Below are positions 36,378 to 44,786 of a stretch of 64,000 nt of DNA, in pieces. The notes under the pieces are model-generated. The model was given only the letters and a program-made list of their open reading frames with translations, searched no databases and was not told where the DNA came from. Positions within the stretch are counted from its first letter, which is position 1, and every line of letters begins with the position of its first letter. This DNA comes from Cellulomonas marina (lineage in GTDB: Bacteria; Actinomycetota; Actinomycetes; Actinomycetales; Cellulomonadaceae). Both the position numbers and the translations under genes were made by a program. The DNA lies in assembly GCF_900111925.1 (NCBI RefSeq), contig NZ_FOKA01000001.1, positions 186,001-250,000 of the forward strand. The letters are read 5' to 3'.

Positions 36378-37666
36378 ACGGCGACCTCCGTGAGGGCGGG
36401 GACGGCGGCGGGCCCGGCGAGCAACGCATCGGCCGGGAGGGCCAGGGTCTGGTAGAGGGCCGCCGTGCGCTGGGCGACCTGGGACCACGCGTAGGTGCGG
36501 ACCGCGCGGCGGCGCGCGGCCTGCCCGAGCGCGCGGCGCCGCACCGGGTCGGCGAGCAGCGGGCGCAGCGCCGCGGCGAGGGCGTCGGGGTCGCGCGGCG
36601 GCACGAGCAGGCCGGTGACGCCGGGACGCACGGAGTCGAGCAGCCCCCCGACGGCGCTGCCCACGACGGGCACGCCGCACGCCGCGGCCTCGAGCGGGAC
36701 GATGCCGAAGGGCTCGTACCAGGGGGTCGCCACGACGACGTCGGCCGACCCGATGACCGCCGGGAGGTCGTCGTGCTCGACGCGCCCCAGCAGCGTGACC
36801 CGGTCGTCGACGCCGAGCGCCTCCGCCAGGGCGACGAGCCGGCACGCCTCGGGGTCCGCGGCCAGGAGGTCCGCCGGCGGCCCCCCGGCGACGAGGAGCT
36901 CCGTCCCCGGGACCGCGGCCAGCGCCCGGACGACGGTGTCGACGCCCTTGCGCTCGACGAGCCGCCCGACGACGAGGAGCCGGTGCGGCTGCCGGCGGCG
37001 GGGCAGGAGGGCGCCGCCGCCGCGGGCGGCACCGGCGGCACGGCCCCGGCGGGCGGGCGGCAGGGGCCGGAAGTGCGTGACGTCCACGCCGCAGGGCACG
37101 ACCTGGATGCGCGCGGGGTCCAGGCCGAGGCGGACGAGCTCGTCGACCTCGTCCCGGCAGGTGGCGACGACGAGGTCGGCGCGCTCCCCGACGGACAGCT
37201 CCGCCGCGACCCGGCCCGCCGGGCTCGTGTCCTTCGCGCCCTGGTGGCGGCGCTTGACCGAGCCCAGCGCGTGGTACGTGTGCGCCACGGGCACGTCGAG
37301 CGCGGCGGCCGCCCGGAGGGTCGCCAGCCCCGACATCCAGAAGTGCGAGTGCGCCACGGCCGGGGTGCCGGTGCGCTCCCAGTCGCGCGCCATCCAGTCG
37401 CCGAAGGCGTCCATGTACGGCGCGAGAGCGTCCTTGGGCACCTCCCGCGCGGGCCCGGCGGGCACGTGCACGACCTCGACGCGCGGCCCGAGCGGCACCC
37501 GCTCCGGCAGCGACGCGTCGTCACGCCGTGTGTAGACGCGCACGTCGTGACCGAGGTCGGCGAGACCGCGGGCCAGGGCGTCGACGTGCACGTTCTGCCC
37601 GCCGGCGTCGACGCCGCCGAGCACGGCCAGGGGGCTGGCGTGCTCCGAGACCAGGGCGACCCTCAC
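36374..37666 (-). CDS. GT4-family glycosyltransferase
   Basis: This 430-aa GT-B transferase retains the group 1 pattern: VSEHASPLAVLGGVDAGGQN at the N terminus (sucrose-phosphate synthase-like donor loop), LLVVGRLVERKGVDTVVRAL, and WYEPFGIVPLEAAACGVPVV with the EX7E motif. Donor and acceptor are unknown; a nucleotide sugar added to the same glycan as the heptose is likely. A Gly/Arg-rich stretch (residues about 215-230) separates the two Rossmann halves. Start GTG at 37666 overlaps the preceding transferase. Confidence 0.87.
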   Translation of the reverse strand: MRVALVSEHASPLAVLGGVDAGGQNVHVDALARGLADLGHDVRVYTRRDDASLPERVPLGPRVEVVHVPAGPAREVPKDALAPYMDAFGDWMARDWERTGTPAVAHSHFWMSGLATLRAAAALDVPVAHTYHALGSVKRRHQGAKDTSPAGRVAAELSVGERADLVVATCRDEVDELVRLGLDPARIQVVPCGVDVTHFRPLPPARRGRAAGAARGGGALLPRRRQPHRLLVVGRLVERKGVDTVVRALAAVPGTELLVAGGPPADLLAADPEACRLVALAEALGVDDRVTLLGRVEHDDLPAVIGSADVVVATPWYEPFGIVPLEAAACGVPVVGSAVGGLLDSVRPGVTGLLVPPRDPDALAAALRPLLADPVRRRALGQAARRRAVRTYAWSQVAQRTAALYQTLALPADALLAGPAAVPALTEVAV

Positions 37667-38649
37667 GGCACCCTCCCCTCGACGACGGCGGCCAGGACCT
37701 CGTCCCAGTCGCGGTGGAACCGCGCGAGCCCGTAGTGCGCCAGGGCGTGCTCGCGGCCCGCGAGGCCCCGCTCGCGCGCCTCCGTCGGGTCGGCGAGCCA
37801 GCGCCGCCCGGCCGCGACGAGCGCCGCCGGGTCCGCGCTGACGACGCCGGCGGCCGCGGGCACCGCCTCCGGCGCGGCGGTCGAGGCGACGACGAGGACG
37901 GGCAGGCCGACCGTCATCGCCTCGAGGAGGGACAGGCCGAGGCTCGTCCAGCGGTAGGGGTGCAGGTAGGCGCGGGCCCCGCCCATCGCCACGTGCATGT
38001 CGGCCTGCCGGACGTCCTCGTGCAGGTGCTCCTTGTGCTGCGGCAGGTGCTCGGCGAGGGCGTCCATGCCCATCCCGTAGACCTCGACCGGCAGGTCCTC
38101 CGCGACCCGCACGACGAGGTCCGTCCCGGCCACGCGCCACCGGCGCACGGGCTCGTTGACGACGACGGCCACCCGCTCGCGCTCACCGGTGTAGGTGTAC
38201 CCCGGGTCGACGATGCCGTGGTCGACGACGAGGGTCGGCGCGGCCCCGCTGTCCCACATGAGGGCGTTGTAGGCCGTGACGTGCACGACGGGGATGTCGG
38301 ACCGGTCGGCGAGGTGGTGGCGCGTGGCGGCCGCGGGCCCGGCGGGCGTGTTGTGCTCGACGTAGACGGCCGGCACGTCCACGCCGGCGCGCAGGCCGGT
38401 CCAGCGCTTGAGCAGCTCGAGCTCGTGGGGGCGCTGCAGGACGACGACGTCGGGGCGGTCCTCGGCCAGGCCGGTGCCGTCCGGCACGTCGATCGGCACC
38501 TCGCGCGCGCGGTCGGGCCAGGCGTAGGTCGTCGCGCGGCCGCCGCCGTCGCGGGAGCGCTCGGCGTCGCGCGGGACGAGGTAGTCGTGGGAGCCGTGGA
38601 CGAACGAGGTCATCCACGAGCCGTGCACGTGCCAGGCCAGGACCTTCAT
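37663..38649 (-). CDS. Glycosyltransferase (GT4-like)
   Basis: This 328-aa transferase starts MKVLAWHVHGSWMTSFVHGS. The acceptor half contains DRPDVVVLQRPHELELLKRW and VYVEHNTPAG. The donor half has YLHPYRWTSLGLSLLEAMTV, the equivalent of EX7E, then GLPVLVVAST. It is shorter than the neighbouring GT4, with a compact N-terminal half. The substrate is unknown. The ATG overlaps the upstream GT9 gene by 4 nt. Confidence 0.82.
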   Translation of the reverse strand: MKVLAWHVHGSWMTSFVHGSHDYLVPRDAERSRDGGGRATTYAWPDRAREVPIDVPDGTGLAEDRPDVVVLQRPHELELLKRWTGLRAGVDVPAVYVEHNTPAGPAAATRHHLADRSDIPVVHVTAYNALMWDSGAAPTLVVDHGIVDPGYTYTGERERVAVVVNEPVRRWRVAGTDLVVRVAEDLPVEVYGMGMDALAEHLPQHKEHLHEDVRQADMHVAMGGARAYLHPYRWTSLGLSLLEAMTVGLPVLVVASTAAPEAVPAAAGVVSADPAALVAAGRRWLADPTEARERGLAGREHALAHYGLARFHRDWDEVLAAVVEGRVP

Positions 38650-39803
38650 GCGCTCACCCTCCCGTCCGGCCGTGCGCCGGACGCGTCTGCGTGGTCGGTG
38701 GTCCGCGCCGGTGCTCCGGCGGCGGACAGGGACAGGGCGTCGACGGCCGCGACCACCTGCCCCGGCGTGACGCCGGTGAGGCAGGGGTGGCCCTCGACGG
38801 GGCAGGTGCGCGCCCGGGTGAGGGCGCAGGGTGCGCCCTGGTCGCCCAGCACGACGGTCGGGACGCCCCACGGCGCCCAGCGGTCGGCGGGCACGACGGG
38901 CGAGAACAGCGACACGACCGGCGTGCCGACGGCCGCGGCGAGGTGCGCCGGGCCCGTGTTGCCGACGACGACCGCGTCGGCGCGCGCCAGCACGGCGGCC
39001 AGCCCGGCCAGGCTCGTCCGGCCGGCGAGGTCGACCGCACCGGGCACGCCGGTGGCGACGGCGCGTGCCAGCTCCCGCTCGCCCGGCCCCCCGGTCACCA
39101 CGACGGTCCGCCCTTCCTCGGCCAGCGCGAGCGCGATCGTACGGGCGTGGGCGGGCGACGGGGCCCGGGCGGGGACGGACGCGCCGGGGTGCAGGACGAC
39201 GAACCCGCCGGCCGGCACCTCGTCGGGCAGGGCGGCCGCGGCCGCCGCGACGCGGTCCGCGCGCAGGGCCAGGCGGTCGTCGTCGAGGGCGGGGTCGAGG
39301 GCGGGGCTACCCCGCCGCCCGGCTGGGGCCGCCCCCACCTCGCCCTCGACCTCGCCCTCGACCGCGCGCGCGAGGTCGAGGGCGGCCTCGACCTCGTGCA
39401 GGCCGTCGGGGCGGCGGTGCCGCACGTCGAGCAGCGAGCCGGGGTAGTCCTCGCTCGTGCCGGCGACGAACGGCACGCCGGCCATCCGCAGCAGCAGCGC
39501 CATGGGCAGCGGGCTCTGGTGGAAGGACGTGAACACCACGGCGCGGTCGTAGCGGCCGGCCGCGAGCACGTCGACGAGGTCCCGCAGCGCCGCCGGGTCG
39601 GCGGGCGGCGGCGCGTAGCCGCTCCAGGGCACGTCGGCGACGAGCACGCGGTCGACGCCCGGCAGCAGCTCGCCGGCCTGGCGTCCCGCGGGGGAGACGA
39701 GCAGGTCCAGCGCCTCGGCGCCGGCGGCCAGGGCGCGGACGGCCGGCCCGGTGAGCAGGACGTCGCCGTCGCTGTCGAGCCGGACCGCCAGGACCCGGGT
39801 CAC
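38646..39803 (-). CDS. GT9-family glycosyltransferase (heptosyltransferase-like)
   Basis: This 385-aa protein is the second GT9 transferase. It begins VTRVLAVRLDSDGDVLLTGP, has FVVLHPGASVPARAPSPAHA for phosphate binding, and VVVGNTGPAHLAAAVGTPVV then SLFSPVVPADRWAPWG. The C-terminal CALTRARTCPVEGHPCL cluster with three cysteines is common in this GT9 branch. It is more like canonical LPS heptosyltransferases than the GT9 at 32301. Coupled to the HAD gene and to the GT4 gene by 4-nt overlaps. Confidence 0.87.
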   Translation of the reverse strand: MTRVLAVRLDSDGDVLLTGPAVRALAAGAEALDLLVSPAGRQAGELLPGVDRVLVADVPWSGYAPPPADPAALRDLVDVLAAGRYDRAVVFTSFHQSPLPMALLLRMAGVPFVAGTSEDYPGSLLDVRHRRPDGLHEVEAALDLARAVEGEVEGEVGAAPAGRRGSPALDPALDDDRLALRADRVAAAAAALPDEVPAGGFVVLHPGASVPARAPSPAHARTIALALAEEGRTVVVTGGPGERELARAVATGVPGAVDLAGRTSLAGLAAVLARADAVVVGNTGPAHLAAAVGTPVVSLFSPVVPADRWAPWGVPTVVLGDQGAPCALTRARTCPVEGHPCLTGVTPGQVVAAVDALSLSAAGAPARTTDHADASGARPDGRVSA

Positions 39804-41122
39804 GCGGCGTCCCCGGCGGTGCGCGGCGCCCCGTCCGGGACGCCGCCGGGCAGCGGGTCGAGCACGCCGGGGACGAGGTGCGCGACGGCTGCCCGCAGGT
39901 CGACCGCGACGACCGGCGCCGTCGCCACCTCCCGGCTGCGCGTGACGGCGGTGGGCACGAGGACCGTCCGCGCCCCGGCGGCGACCGCGGCCCCCACGTC
40001 GGCCCCGATGTCGCCGACGACCGCGCAGGCGTAGGGCGGCACGCCCAGCGCGTGCGCCGCCCGCAGCACGAGGCCGGGGCCGGGCTTGCGGCACGCGCAG
40101 TGGTCACCGGTGCCGTGCGGGCACACCTGAACGGTGCCGAACGGGCCCACCTCCGCGGCCACGCGGGCGTTGACGGCGGCGACGTCCGCCACGCTGAGCA
40201 GACCGCGCGCGATGCCCGACTGGTTGCTGACGATCCCGACCGCCACGCCGGCCTCGCGCAGGGCGTCGAGGACCTCGTGCGCGCCGGCGATGACGCGGAC
40301 CTGGTCCGGGTCGCCGTTGTAGGGCACGTCGTGCACGAGCGTGCCGTCCCGGTCGAAGAGCACCGCCTGCACGGGCGGCGGCCAGGACGTCAGGTCGGCG
40401 TCCGTGCGGCGGGTGGGTGCGGGGGCGTCCGTGCGGGTCCCCGTGCCCGTGGGTTGCTCGGGTGCCGTCGGACCCGCCGCGCGGCGGGTCCCGGGGACGG
40501 CGTCCCACCCGGCCGCGCCCAGCCGGGCGACGAGGTCGTCGTGCGCCTGCTCGGCGTCGCCGATGCGCTCGTCCCAGCCCCACACCTCGGCGAGCGCGTC
40601 GCGCCGCACGAGGAGGTCGTCGCCGGGAGCGGCGGCGTCGGTGGGCGCCTCGGCGGCACCTCCGCTGAGCGCCGTCCGTCCCCCCGCACCCGTGGCCGCG
40701 GCCGCGAGGTCCTCGGCGAGGGCGGCGGCCCAGCCCGGAGCCGGCTCGCGCAGCTCGTCGAGCAGGACGACCCACGGGGCCGACGCCGAGCGCCACCCCG
40801 CGTTGCGCGCGGCGGCCGGCCCGCGGCCGCCGGTGCGGACGACCCGCACGGGCGTGGCGCCCGGTCCGTTCGTGCCGGCCACCTCCAGCGGGGCCGGGTC
40901 GCGCAGCACGGGGGCGTCGTCGTCCGGCCGGGGGTCGAGGGCCACGGACCGGTCGTCGACCACGACGACCTCGACGGGGGCGGGCAGGGGGCGACCTGAG
41001 GCTCGCGCGGCACGTGTCGCCTGGGCGAGGTCGAGCGTGAGGACGTCGAGGAGCCCGGCCAGCCGCGGGCGGCCGAGCGAGGTGAGGACGAGGGACCAGG
41101 GCGGGAGCGGGGCCGCGCTCAC
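39800..41122 (-). CDS. GT2-like / HAD-IIIA (GmhB) fusion
   Basis: This 440-aa protein joins two domains. Residues about 1-215 look like a GT2 (GT-A) domain: VEVVVVDDRSVALDP and RGPAAARNAGWRSASAPW are typical, but the usual DxD is replaced by LLDELREP, so it may be inactive. Residues about 255-430 form a HAD-IIIA phosphatase: LFDRDGTLVHDVPYNGDP, VSNQSGIARGLLS and the zinc loop CPHGTGDHCACRKPGPG (CxH, CxC), as in GmhB. GmhB removes the 7-phosphate from heptose 1,7-bisphosphate. It heads the operon. The frame remains open upstream to 41392, but the GTG at 41122 gives a natural GT2 start. Confidence 0.83.
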   Translation of the reverse strand: MSAAPLPPWSLVLTSLGRPRLAGLLDVLTLDLAQATRAARASGRPLPAPVEVVVVDDRSVALDPRPDDDAPVLRDPAPLEVAGTNGPGATPVRVVRTGGRGPAAARNAGWRSASAPWVVLLDELREPAPGWAAALAEDLAAAATGAGGRTALSGGAAEAPTDAAAPGDDLLVRRDALAEVWGWDERIGDAEQAHDDLVARLGAAGWDAVPGTRRAAGPTAPEQPTGTGTRTDAPAPTRRTDADLTSWPPPVQAVLFDRDGTLVHDVPYNGDPDQVRVIAGAHEVLDALREAGVAVGIVSNQSGIARGLLSVADVAAVNARVAAEVGPFGTVQVCPHGTGDHCACRKPGPGLVLRAAHALGVPPYACAVVGDIGADVGAAVAAGARTVLVPTAVTRSREVATAPVVAVDLRAAVAHLVPGVLDPLPGGVPDGAPRTAGDAA

Positions 41123-41555
41123 GCGGGGAGCCCCGTGGCGGGCGTCGTCGGGCCGCCGGGCCGTGCGGTGCCGCCCGCCGCGGGCGCTGCCGGCGCCGGG
41201 CGGGCGCCGCGCACCGTCGCCGTGTCCGTCGACGTGTCCGTCGACATGGACGTGGCCGTGCGCCGCTGACCTGCCGGGACCTGCCGTGCCCTCATCGGTG
41301 GCGGACCTCCCTGACCAGGGACGCAGTCGTGCCGACCGGTCCTGCCGACGGCGCCCGGCCGGGCGCCTGGGCGTCACTGTGGAGCACTTCACCCGGTGCC
41401 GCTAGTCGAGCAGTGCCCGGGCCGGGGGGCGCGACGTGCCCGTCCGGTGCATCGCCGGCCGGATGTCGGCGGCGTGCGGCACGATGCCGGCAGCCGTGCC
41501 GGCACGTGGCCGGCGCCACCCCCGGCACCGCCGGGGACGACCGCGAGGAGACGCC
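41123..41555. other. Intergenic region between heptose operon and aldehyde dehydrogenase
   Basis: This 433-bp divergent gap must hold the promoter of the heptose operon and of the aldehyde dehydrogenase. It contains an exact 12-bp tandem repeat (41222-41245, GTGTCCGTCGAC) and GC-rich low complexity. I see no confident -10 box, small gene, RNA or terminator. An in-frame extension of the GT2-GmhB gene is possible up to 41392. Confidence 0.6.
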
Positions 41556-43067
41556 ATGACGCTGACGCCCGACCGCACCGCCACCGGGAGCACGACCACC
41601 AGCCCGGCCGACGGGACGTCGACCGCCCCCCTGCGCCTGGCCGAGCACCACGTCGGCGGCGACCTCGTCCCCGCGACGGGGGACCGCGAGCTGACCCGCA
41701 CGTCCCCCGTCGACGGGACGCCCACGCTCGTGCTGGTGCCTGCCACCGAGGCGGAGGTGGGTGCAGCCGTGGCGGCCGCGGACGCGGCTCGGGCCGCCTG
41801 GCGCCGTACCTCGCCGGGGGAGCGCGCGGGGTACCTGCGCGCCGCCGCGGCTGCCGTGCGCGCGCAGGCCGACGCGCTCGGGGCGGCGCTGACGGCGGAC
41901 ACGGGACGCCTGCTGGGCTCGTCGGTCGAGTCGGCGCAGGTGGCTGCGGAGCTGCTGGAGGAGGCGGCGACGACGGGGCTCGGCCCGACCGGCCGCACGC
42001 TCGCCGGGGCGCCCGCCGCGCTCGACGTCGTCCGCCGCGACCCCCACGGCGTCGTGGCGATCATCACACCCTGGAACGACCCGCTGCCGGCGGCTGCCGG
42101 GCTGCTCGCCGCCGCGCTGGTCACCGGCAACACGGTCGTGCACAAGCCGTCCGAGCGCAGCGCGCGGTCCGGCTGGGAGCTCGGGCGCCTCGTCGCCGAC
42201 GCCCTGCCGGCCGGGGTGCTGTCGGTCGTCAACGGCGACGGGGCCACAGGTGCGGCGCTCGTCGCCGACCCCCGGGTCGCGCTCGTCGCGCAGGTGGGCA
42301 GCACCGCGACCGGGCGTGCCATCGCGACGGCTGCCGGCGCCCGCGGGGCCCGCGTGCTGCTGGAGAACGGCGGCAAGGACCCGCTCGTCGTCGACGCCGG
42401 GGTGGACCCGGCGTGGGCGGCGCGCCAGATCGCGATCGGCGCCTTCACCAACACGGGGCAGCTCTGCACGTCCGTCGAGCGCGTGTACCTGCACGAGGAG
42501 GTGGCGGACGCCGTGCTCGCCGAGCTCGTCGCGGTGGCGCAGGCCACGGTGGTCGGGGACCCGACGGACCCCGCGACCGGGCTGGGGCCGCTCGTCGACG
42601 AGCAGCAGCTCGCGGTCGTCGTCGCGCACGTGGAGGACGCCGTCGCGGGCGGGGCCCGGGTGCTGGCGGGCGGTGCGCGGCCGGACGGCCCGGGCACCTT
42701 CTACCCGCCGACGGTCCTCGACGGGTGCACCGCGGACATGGACGTGATGACGGAGGAGACGTTCGGGCCGGTCGCCGCGGTGACGCGCGTCCCGGACTTC
42801 GCGGCGGCCCTGGAGCTGGCCGGTGCCGGTCGCTACGGGCTGGCGGCGACGGTGCTCACGCCGCGGCTGGACCACGCGCTGCGGGCGGCCGACGAGCTCG
42901 AGGTCGGCACGGTGAAGGTCAACGCGGTCTTCGGGGGCGCGCCCGGCGGTTCGGCCGACCCGCGCCGCGACTCCGGCGCCGGAGCCGGCTACGGACCGGA
43001 CCTGCTGGCGTCCATGACCGTGCTCAAGGCCGTGCACCTGGAGGCGGCGGTGCTGCCGGGCGCCTGA
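41556..43067 (+). CDS. Aldehyde dehydrogenase family protein
   Basis: This 503-aa NAD(P)-dependent enzyme oxidises an aldehyde to the acid. Catalytic Cys304 is in TNTGQLCTSVERV and Glu270 in LLENGGKDPLVV, where the common ELGGK reads ENGGK. The cofactor segment is VAIITPWNDPLPAAAG, and TEETFGPVAAVTRV is normal. The N terminus is a Thr/Ser-rich leader of about 25 residues. GAGGAG stands 5 nt before the ATG at 41556. The substrate is not evident and no alcohol dehydrogenase or regulator is adjacent. The gene faces tRNA-Leu. Confidence 0.9.
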   Translation: MTLTPDRTATGSTTTSPADGTSTAPLRLAEHHVGGDLVPATGDRELTRTSPVDGTPTLVLVPATEAEVGAAVAAADAARAAWRRTSPGERAGYLRAAAAAVRAQADALGAALTADTGRLLGSSVESAQVAAELLEEAATTGLGPTGRTLAGAPAALDVVRRDPHGVVAIITPWNDPLPAAAGLLAAALVTGNTVVHKPSERSARSGWELGRLVADALPAGVLSVVNGDGATGAALVADPRVALVAQVGSTATGRAIATAAGARGARVLLENGGKDPLVVDAGVDPAWAARQIAIGAFTNTGQLCTSVERVYLHEEVADAVLAELVAVAQATVVGDPTDPATGLGPLVDEQQLAVVVAHVEDAVAGGARVLAGGARPDGPGTFYPPTVLDGCTADMDVMTEETFGPVAAVTRVPDFAAALELAGAGRYGLAATVLTPRLDHALRAADELEVGTVKVNAVFGGAPGGSADPRRDSGAGAGYGPDLLASMTVLKAVHLEAAVLPGA

Positions 43068-43142
43068 GCCCGCGCGGCCTCCCGCGGTGGCCCCCGGAGG
43101 TCGGCCGCCGGGGATCGCTGCCGGGGGCGTGCGCGAGGGGCG

Positions 43143-43225
43143 TGCGGGAGACGGGAGTCGAACCCGCACGCCCTCTCGGGCACCAGGACCTAAACCTGGC
43201 GTGGCTGCCGTTTCACCACTCCCGC
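43143..43225 (-). tRNA. tRNA-Leu (anticodon UAG)
   Basis: The minus strand folds into a class II tRNA: a 7-bp acceptor starting GCGGGAG, a D arm with GTGAAACGGCAGC, an anticodon stem CCAGG/CCTGG with loop TTTAGGT (anticodon TAG), a long variable arm (GCCCGAGAGGGC) and a TPsiC loop TTCGACT. The discriminator is A and CCA is not encoded. Confidence 0.97.
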
Positions 43226-43226
43226 G

Positions 43227-43250
43227 GGTCCGGCCGCTGCCGGCCGGACC
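43227..43250 (-). terminator. Hairpin between bcp and tRNA-Leu
   Basis: A perfect 10-bp stem (GGTCCGGCCG with CGGCCGGACC) and a 4-nt loop lie downstream of the minus-strand bcp gene and just before tRNA-Leu. It most likely ends bcp transcripts. Confidence 0.6.
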
Positions 43251-43328
43251 GCGTCAGGAGTGTGCCACCCGGCCGGCACGGGCGTCAGGGCCTCTGCGCC
43301 CGGCCGGTGCCGGCGCCCGGGGCGGGCG

Positions 43329-43796
43329 TCAGGCGACCGCGAGGTCGCGGCGCAGCTTGGCGACGTGCCCCGTCGCCTTGACGTTGTACTGCGCGAGGAC
43401 GACCCGGCCCTCGGCGTCGAGGACGACCGTCGAGCGGACGACGCCGGTGACCTTCTTGCCGTACAGCGTCTTCTCGCCCCAGGCGCCCCACGCCTCCATG
43501 ACGGCGTGGTCGGCGTCGGACACGAGCGGGAACGTCAGGCCCTCCTGCTCGACGAACGCCGCCAGCCGGTCCACCGGGTCGGGGGAGACCCCGACGACCG
43601 CGTACCCCGCGGCGGCCAGCGAGGCCAGGTTGTCGCGGAAGTCGCACGCCTGCGTGGTGCAGCCCGGGGTCATCGCCGCCGGGTAGAAGTAGACGATGAC
43701 GGGCCGGCCGCGCAGGTCCGCCAGGGCGAGCGTGCCGCCGTCGGCGGTGGGCAGGGTGAAGTCGGGTGCGGTCTCGCCGACGGTCAGACGGGGCAC
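43329..43796 (-). CDS. bcp: Thioredoxin-dependent thiol peroxidase (Bcp/PrxQ)
   Basis: This is a 155-aa peroxiredoxin that reduces hydrogen and organic peroxides with electrons from thioredoxin. The peroxidatic Cys46 is in MTPGCTTQACDFRDN, and the resolving Cys51 follows five residues later, the atypical two-Cys Bcp pattern. The N terminus is standard (LTVGETAPDFTLPTADGGT). GAGGAG precedes the GTG at 43796 by 5 nt, the same spacing as for pgi. The trxA gene in this window could supply its reductant. It is divergent from the GroES-like gene. Confidence 0.94.
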   Translation of the reverse strand: MPRLTVGETAPDFTLPTADGGTLALADLRGRPVIVYFYPAAMTPGCTTQACDFRDNLASLAAAGYAVVGVSPDPVDRLAAFVEQEGLTFPLVSDADHAVMEAWGAWGEKTLYGKKVTGVVRSTVVLDAEGRVVLAQYNVKATGHVAKLRRDLAVA

Positions 43797-43905
43797 GGTG
43801 CTCCTCTCGGTGGCGCCGTCGCGCGGGGGCCGGCCGACGGGCGGCGGGCCGCACCGGGACGGCGGGGACGGGCTGCGCCAGCGTAGGCCGCCGGGATCGC
43901 CCCGG

Positions 43906-43911
43906 TAGGTT
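43906..43911 (+). promoter_or_regulatory. Putative -10 box TAGGTT, leaderless start
   Basis: TAGGTT ends 6 nt before the GTG at 43918. No ribosome site is present. It is the same hexamer as upstream of pncB. Confidence 0.55.
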
Positions 43912-43917
43912 CGACCC

Positions 43918-44427
43918 GTGAGCACCAGCGAGTCCCCGTCGTCCCCGTCGGCCGGAGCACCCACCTCGACGCCGCCCGCGCCCGCCGTGGGGGCGGAGAG
44001 CCCGTCGGCACCGGGGACCCCGGCTGCGGCGTCCGGGGGAGCGCCGCGGACGGAGCCGGTCGGCGCCTCCGCCACCGGGACGGCCGCTGCCTCGTCGGGC
44101 GCCCCCGTGCCCGGGTCGCTGCCGATCCGGATGCTCAACGACCGCGTCCTCGTGCACCGCGACGGCTCTGCCGACGAGCGCCGGTCGAGCGCGGGGATCG
44201 TCATCCCGGCCACGGCCGTGGTCGGCAAGCGCCTGGCGTGGGCGCAGGTGGTCGCCGTCGGCCAGCACGTGCGCCAGGTGGAGGTCGGTGACCGGGTGCT
44301 CTTCGACCCCGAGGAGCGCGCCGAGGTCGAGCTCGAGGGCCGCACGTACCTGCTGCTGCGCGAGAAGGACGTCCACGCGGTGGCGGCACCGCGCGCGGCG
44401 GGCCGGGGCACGGGCCTGTACCTCTGA
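43918..44427 (+). CDS. GroES-family (Cpn10-like) protein with long N-terminal extension
   Basis: This 169-aa protein has a Cpn10 fold at about residues 65-160. RMLNDRVLVHRDGSADERRS starts the fold, SSAGIVIPATAVVGKRLAWA contains the mobile-loop region, and VGDRVLFDPEERAEVELEG ends near LLLREKDVHAV. The first 60 residues are a Ser/Pro/Ala-rich disordered extension not seen in GroES. No groEL is adjacent and a second, normal groES is expected elsewhere, so this is likely a paralog. It may still bind a chaperonin or a different ring; that is not proved by sequence. The start is leaderless GTG at 43918. Confidence 0.82.
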   Translation: MSTSESPSSPSAGAPTSTPPAPAVGAESPSAPGTPAAASGGAPRTEPVGASATGTAAASSGAPVPGSLPIRMLNDRVLVHRDGSADERRSSAGIVIPATAVVGKRLAWAQVVAVGQHVRQVEVGDRVLFDPEERAEVELEGRTYLLLREKDVHAVAAPRAAGRGTGLYL

Positions 44428-44428
44428 G

Positions 44429-44521
44429 CGGCACCGCACGCCGGCACCGCGGGCCGGCACCGGAGGCCGGCACCGCGGGCCGGCACCGCGGGCCCGCACC
44501 GCGCGCGAGCACCGCGGGCGG
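44429..44521. repeat. 13-bp GC-rich tandem repeats
   Basis: About seven imperfect copies of CGGCACCGCGGGC directly follow the GroES-like gene. They are short, contiguous and degenerate. They lie between that gene and tRNA-Lys and may hinder elongation or be a slippage relic. Confidence 0.7.
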
Positions 44522-44609
44522 CACATCCGGTCGGTGCCGCCGGGTGGCGCCCGCGTCAGGAGGGCCGATTCGCCCGTCGTGGCCCGGCGGTGCTAACGTC
44601 TCTCCCCGC

Positions 44610-44682
<73 letters not shown>

Positions 44683-44689
44683 CCCCCTC

Positions 44690-44719
44690 GGAGGCCCCGT
44701 CCAGCAGGACGGGGCCTCC
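44690..44719 (+). terminator. tRNA-Lys terminator
   Basis: A perfect 13-bp stem (44690-44702 with 44707-44719) with an AGCA loop begins 7 nt after the tRNA. It is highly stable, without a T-tract. Confidence 0.85.
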
Positions 44720-44773
44720 GGCGTCGGAGGGGCGGCCACGGCCGCCGGCGGCGGGTGGTGGCAGCGCCCTGCG

Positions 44774-44779
44774 TAGGAT
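44774..44779 (+). promoter_or_regulatory. Putative -10 box TAGGAT, leaderless start
   Basis: TAGGAT ends 7 nt before the GTG at 44787. No Shine-Dalgarno site is present. Confidence 0.5.
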
Positions 44780-44786
44780 CGCGGCC

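Noticed and set aside
41123..41392. His-rich N-terminal extension of the GT2-GmhB protein (HGHVHVDGHVDGHG)
   Set aside because: It comes from a short tandem repeat upstream of the natural GT2 start and has no ribosome site; I treat it as untranslated.
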